Part shown: positions 60,637-64,000 of the stretch, in pieces
Position numbering within the stretch: position 1 is the first letter of the stretch
Layout: each line of letters opens with the position of its first letter
Source: Thinopyrum elongatum
Taxonomy: Eukaryota > Streptophyta > Magnoliopsida > Poales > Poaceae
Direction of reading: 5' to 3'
Assembly: GCA_011799875.1 (NCBI GenBank)
Contig: CM022303.1
Coordinates: forward strand, 276,964,904-277,028,903
DNA: 64,000 nt
Notes under the pieces: model-generated
Database searches by the model: none
What the model was told of the DNA's origin: nothing
What the model saw: the letters and a program-made list of their open reading frames with translations, nothing else
Translations under genes and position numbers: made by a program

Positions 60637-63600
60637 TTATTTCTTTTTCTTCTTTGCAAGTCGAATAACTTTGTTCTTCACTTCTGTAAGCTTATTTTCT
60701 GGGGACAAAATAATTCCAGCTATCATTCTTTCTCTCGAACTATCAATAGATTCCTGAAAAACAATTAAAATGATTTTAATTTCAACACTTAGATATAGTA
60801 TGATGTAATATTTTTTCATACGGAAAATGTACCCACCTGAGAAAAAGCGCTTATAATTTTTTCTCTGTCCCAGTATTGAAAGCAGCGAAGGAGGAAGAGC
60901 CCACATGAGTTCCTGTGCTCGAAAACCACAGGTGCACTTTTCAAAGCATGTTAAGTAAGACATCACTGAATCAATTAATGTATTTCGAAAGCACATGCAA
61001 CATGTAACTCACCCATCTTCTTGTTGAGGCATGTCGTACGGGACTATAGGCCATGTGGACACATCCGGGAACGACATAATTGCACTATCATTTGCATCTT
61101 GGATATCTCCTGCAAGTTGTTCTCTCTGAAGATAAGAAAAAATGATACAAACACGTTGAGTACATACGGTAAACAAATGATAGGCTTAATTGTACACACA
61201 TGATTACGAAACTTACAAAATTTTCAACGAGTTTTGTGGTAGCTTCAGAAATTTCTTCTTCCCCCATCAATGAATCAATAAGTTGAAACTCTTTCTTTCC
61301 AGTGTGCATAACACATGTAATCCAATGGTTATTATTCATATTTAAAGCAAAATAAGCCTGTTTGACAATTCAAGTATTGTTACTAAGCTCGCCTTTCACA
61401 TATGATAGTCATGTAAAAACAATTATGCATTGCAAACGGTACCTTAGGTTTTGCAAAATATTTTGTCATGCATCTGTTGAGAGGTTCATTTGCATGTGCT
61501 AAACCTTCCGGATCGTCTACCGACTTCTCTCGTCTGACTAACTTTGGGCGAGTGTGCAGTAACCAGTAAGACCTATGTGTAGGTACAAGATACCTGTCCT
61601 TGGCGATACTTGAATCCGAAATGTACGTCGCATAAGCGTCAATTACCTGAAATAGATGAGTAAATTTAACATGGATGCATTATATTTAGCACATAGAAAT
61701 AAGCATGACAATTAAAGTACATACATCACCGGATAACCATGCATGGTTAATTATCTGGCAAGCTCTTGCCGCAGATAGTCCTTCATCTTTACCATTGTTG
61801 AATATTTCATGGTTCTTATGTTTTGGTGAGTGCTCATACGCTTTCACGTACTACACAGCCGCACGCACCACATCATCCACAGAATGATCAAACTGAGGAA
61901 TTGTTTCATTAAATAGTTCTACAACACAAGTTAATAAAGTTATAGTACAATTTTCAAACATAGAATTATCAAAGAAATATTCATACCGTCTTTTTAATAC
62001 AAGGAGATTTCTGGTACTTTGACAGAGTCCGCCTTCGCTTCCCTAGAATCACCTCCTTCTTCTCTTCTATCTCGCTATTATCATCTGACATGCCCTATGA
62101 CACTTCTTGCTCATTTGGTTCCACTTCCCATCTCGTTGCTTCTATTTCATCTGTTCTTAAAGATGATGCTTCTGTTTTTTCCGACTGCTCTGGGACATCT
62201 ATAGGATCATCCTTGTCACCCTTATAGCTACTCAAGTGACCAGTACTGAGTTTGAACGAATCCCCTCCTTCAGAATCCAAATCATAATTCCCACTGCCAT
62301 TTGGGCCATTAGGTGTGTGTATGTCATCGTACTGAAATTCTTTATCAGGATACTTGTTTTCATACCTGGACTCACTATTCTGTCCAAACAGATTTTCTTC
62401 CTCCTCTGTCATTGTGCCTGGTTTGTACCGCACACCTGTTTTATTCATTTTCTCTAACAATCTCTGCAAAAGTAAGCACAGTAACATGTTAAAACTTTTC
62501 GTCAATTTAACGAATTTAATAGAGTGCATACTAGAATTGCCCAATTGTTACCTGTGCGCATAACTCCGGCATACGAACCAATTCCTTACGAATTTCCTTC
62601 ATATCATTCATAAACCGGTCCATAAAAGGCTTTAGGTTAGCAGGGACCTCGGACACACTATCCACTTTTCTCTTTCCCGTAACGGATGACTTTCCGCTAC
62701 TAGGTTTCTTACTGCTTTCAGCATGTTGATCTGCAAGTTTTTTCATTCTATACTCATTCATAATGCAGTCATCTATCTACAAAGTCAGTATGTAATGCAA
62801 AAATAAGTACATAACAATTTGAATGGATCATCAATGTATAGTTAAATATACATTACAATATTACCAATCCATGACCACGACCATTGTCCAGGTCGTACTT
62901 GTCTCGTTTCTCCGCTCTAGATTATGTCCAGTTTTTCGTTAGGGGACTTTGCAACGACAACAGGTCATATTTCGGGCCGGTGGTTGGCTGCACCTTCTCC
63001 CAATATAAGTACTACAAAACAAATGACAAAATAAATTACGAACGCATAACATGAAGGAATATTAAATAGCATTAATTAATACCATACCTGGATTAGGGCT
63101 AGGTTGCCACATGGCCAATGCCTCACACGGCCGTCCTGCTTAAGTTTACCGATCTCCGTCAAACAAGTTCGCAAAGTGAACGCTTTCAAGTTCAACGTGC
63201 TGATCCACTTCACGTCATGCACCAACGCGTAGTACTCCTTTGGTATGGAAACAGCCGACATCGGTGCAATAATAGTCCCCAACAAAACAAGAACAGCCAT
63301 CCGAAGAAACTCATCGTCGGCGGATTTATTCCTCACAATTTTTTGGATCAAGTCATCTATCATTATCTGACCATTTTTTTGTGAACGTACTGAATAGGAA
63401 TTTTCTTTATTAACGTTTTTCCTTCCGTCGCAAGAATTCCAAAAACATCCTCACCTTCATTCTTAAACCCAAATATTGAAAACATGTCGTCCGGTCTAAG
63501 TGAAATAAGACATTTACTGCCAGTTTCTTCTTGTATCATGAATTTTTTGTTGTTTGTGTTATAACCTAGAATCATAAAATGCAGCAAAAAATCTCTCATT

Positions 63601-63761
63601 TGTACTGATGGAATGATCAATATCTCTTGCAAGGTTGTTTCGTAGAACCTAAATCGCTGAGCGGTTGTTAATTTCTCAACGAGACTTATCCACTTCTCTA
63701 TGGAATATGGAATCAGTATGTCAATTTTTTCCCCATTAATATATACAACTATGCAATACCA
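60637..63761 (-). pseudogene. Ulp1-type cysteine protease (C48) gene of a plant transposon, ten exons
   Basis: Minus-strand exons: 63761-63088, 63011-62865, 62776-62552, 62463-61987, 61918-61730, 61646-61443, 61357-61217, 61125-61013, 60912-60837 and 60753-60637 (stop TAA), with canonical splice sites. The catalytic residues of a C48/Ulp1 peptidase are present: His in N-N-N-H-W-I-T-C, Asp in F-Q-L-I-D-S and Cys in D-G-N-S-C-G-L-F, the last formed across the 61013/60912 splice. The first exon has the usual upstream domain (I-P-K-E-Y-Y-A-L-V, G-N-L-A-L-I-Q). Lesions are a one-base loss in an A run near 63373-63380 and in-frame stops in exon 2 (TAA), at 62095-62097 (TAG) and in exon 5 (TAG). Such genes accompany transposases in Mutator-like and CACTA-like elements and would process SUMO-like proteins. 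Confidence 0.8.
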
Positions 63762-64000
63762 CTAGCAGAAACTGTACGGGGCGGGAAAATGTCACCTTGA
63801 TCCGGGCGACAGCCGCCGAGCAGCGGCTGTGACAGAGGGAAAGTGGGCAGCCGTATGTCGGCGAGATGCGCCGACGGCTGTTGGGCGTCCTGACACCAAG
63901 TGCGGCAATGTGCGGCGTTGACGGCAGTCGGATGCGCCCGCTTTTTTGCGGCACTGTGAGGCGGTGGACGGCGATGGTCGTACGTGGGGACGAGTGGGGA
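63762..64000. other. GC-rich edge of window, no gene supported
   Basis: It contains short inverted phrases such as CAGCCGCCGAGCAGCGGCTG near 63810. It may be close to the end of the Ulp1-bearing element, but no terminal inverted repeat can be paired within the window. Confidence 0.35.

Overview
The window is plant nuclear DNA, almost certainly from a Triticeae grass (wheat, barley, rye, Aegilops). It is dominated by nested transposable elements: an Angela/BARE/WIS-type Ty1-copia element, solo LTRs of about 4 kb with TGTAACAcccc...GTCACA ends, Stowaway-like MITEs, a CACTA terminus with subterminal repeats, and Mutator-type genes (FAR1/MULE and Ulp1). No prokaryotic features, tRNA, rRNA or CRISPR arrays were seen. 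No clearly intact single-copy host gene is present. Most coding material is transposon-borne or broken.

Layout. 1-4617: 5' part of a minus-strand copia element (LTR 2909-4617), inserted into a fragment of a TGTAACA-type LTR (to 4952). 4953-9990: low-information DNA with CACTA-like subterminal motifs and two decayed minus-strand gene remnants (a B3-like one and an unknown protein with 20-residue repeats). 9990-12010: a degenerate tandem array of six ~325-430 bp units with microsatellites. 12987-14085: a clean two-exon gene of unknown function. 14.7-52.08 kb: a gene whose spliced reading frame runs from a B3-like N-terminal exon into an F-box/LRR/FBD-type protein. It is split by two solo LTRs with perfect 5-bp target-site duplications (LTR1 16783-20909, TSD ctact; LTR2 21915-52019, TSD gctga). 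LTR2 is itself split by LTR3 (23541-30257, TSD aatac). 52.9-53.6 kb: a 3'-5' exonuclease-domain gene with one in-frame stop, followed by CACTA subterminal repeats and the CACTA end at 54399. 55.0-55.5 kb: a small basic-protein remnant. 56.6-59.5 kb: a FAR1/MULE transposase pseudogene. 60.6-63.8 kb: a convergent ten-exon Ulp1 (C48) protease pseudogene.

Assembly caveat. Positions 29885-49450 look like a false insertion. 29885-37350 repeats 49451-57006 in direct orientation. A 596-base N gap follows at 37351-37946. 37947-49450 is the reverse complement of 15898-29790, minus one internal tandem unit. Both extra copies differ from their partners mainly by scattered one- or two-base indels and shortened homopolymers, as in unpolished long-read sequence. 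The most economical true order is 1-29884 joined to 49451-64000. Genes inside 29885-49450 should not be counted as extra loci.

How the parts relate. A CACTA-like environment appears to carry several host-like coding units: B3-like, unknown acidic protein, B3/F-box and exonuclease. The solo LTRs inserted later. To the right, convergent FAR1 and Ulp1 genes are the pairing expected of a large Mutator-like element, but its terminal repeats were not identified.
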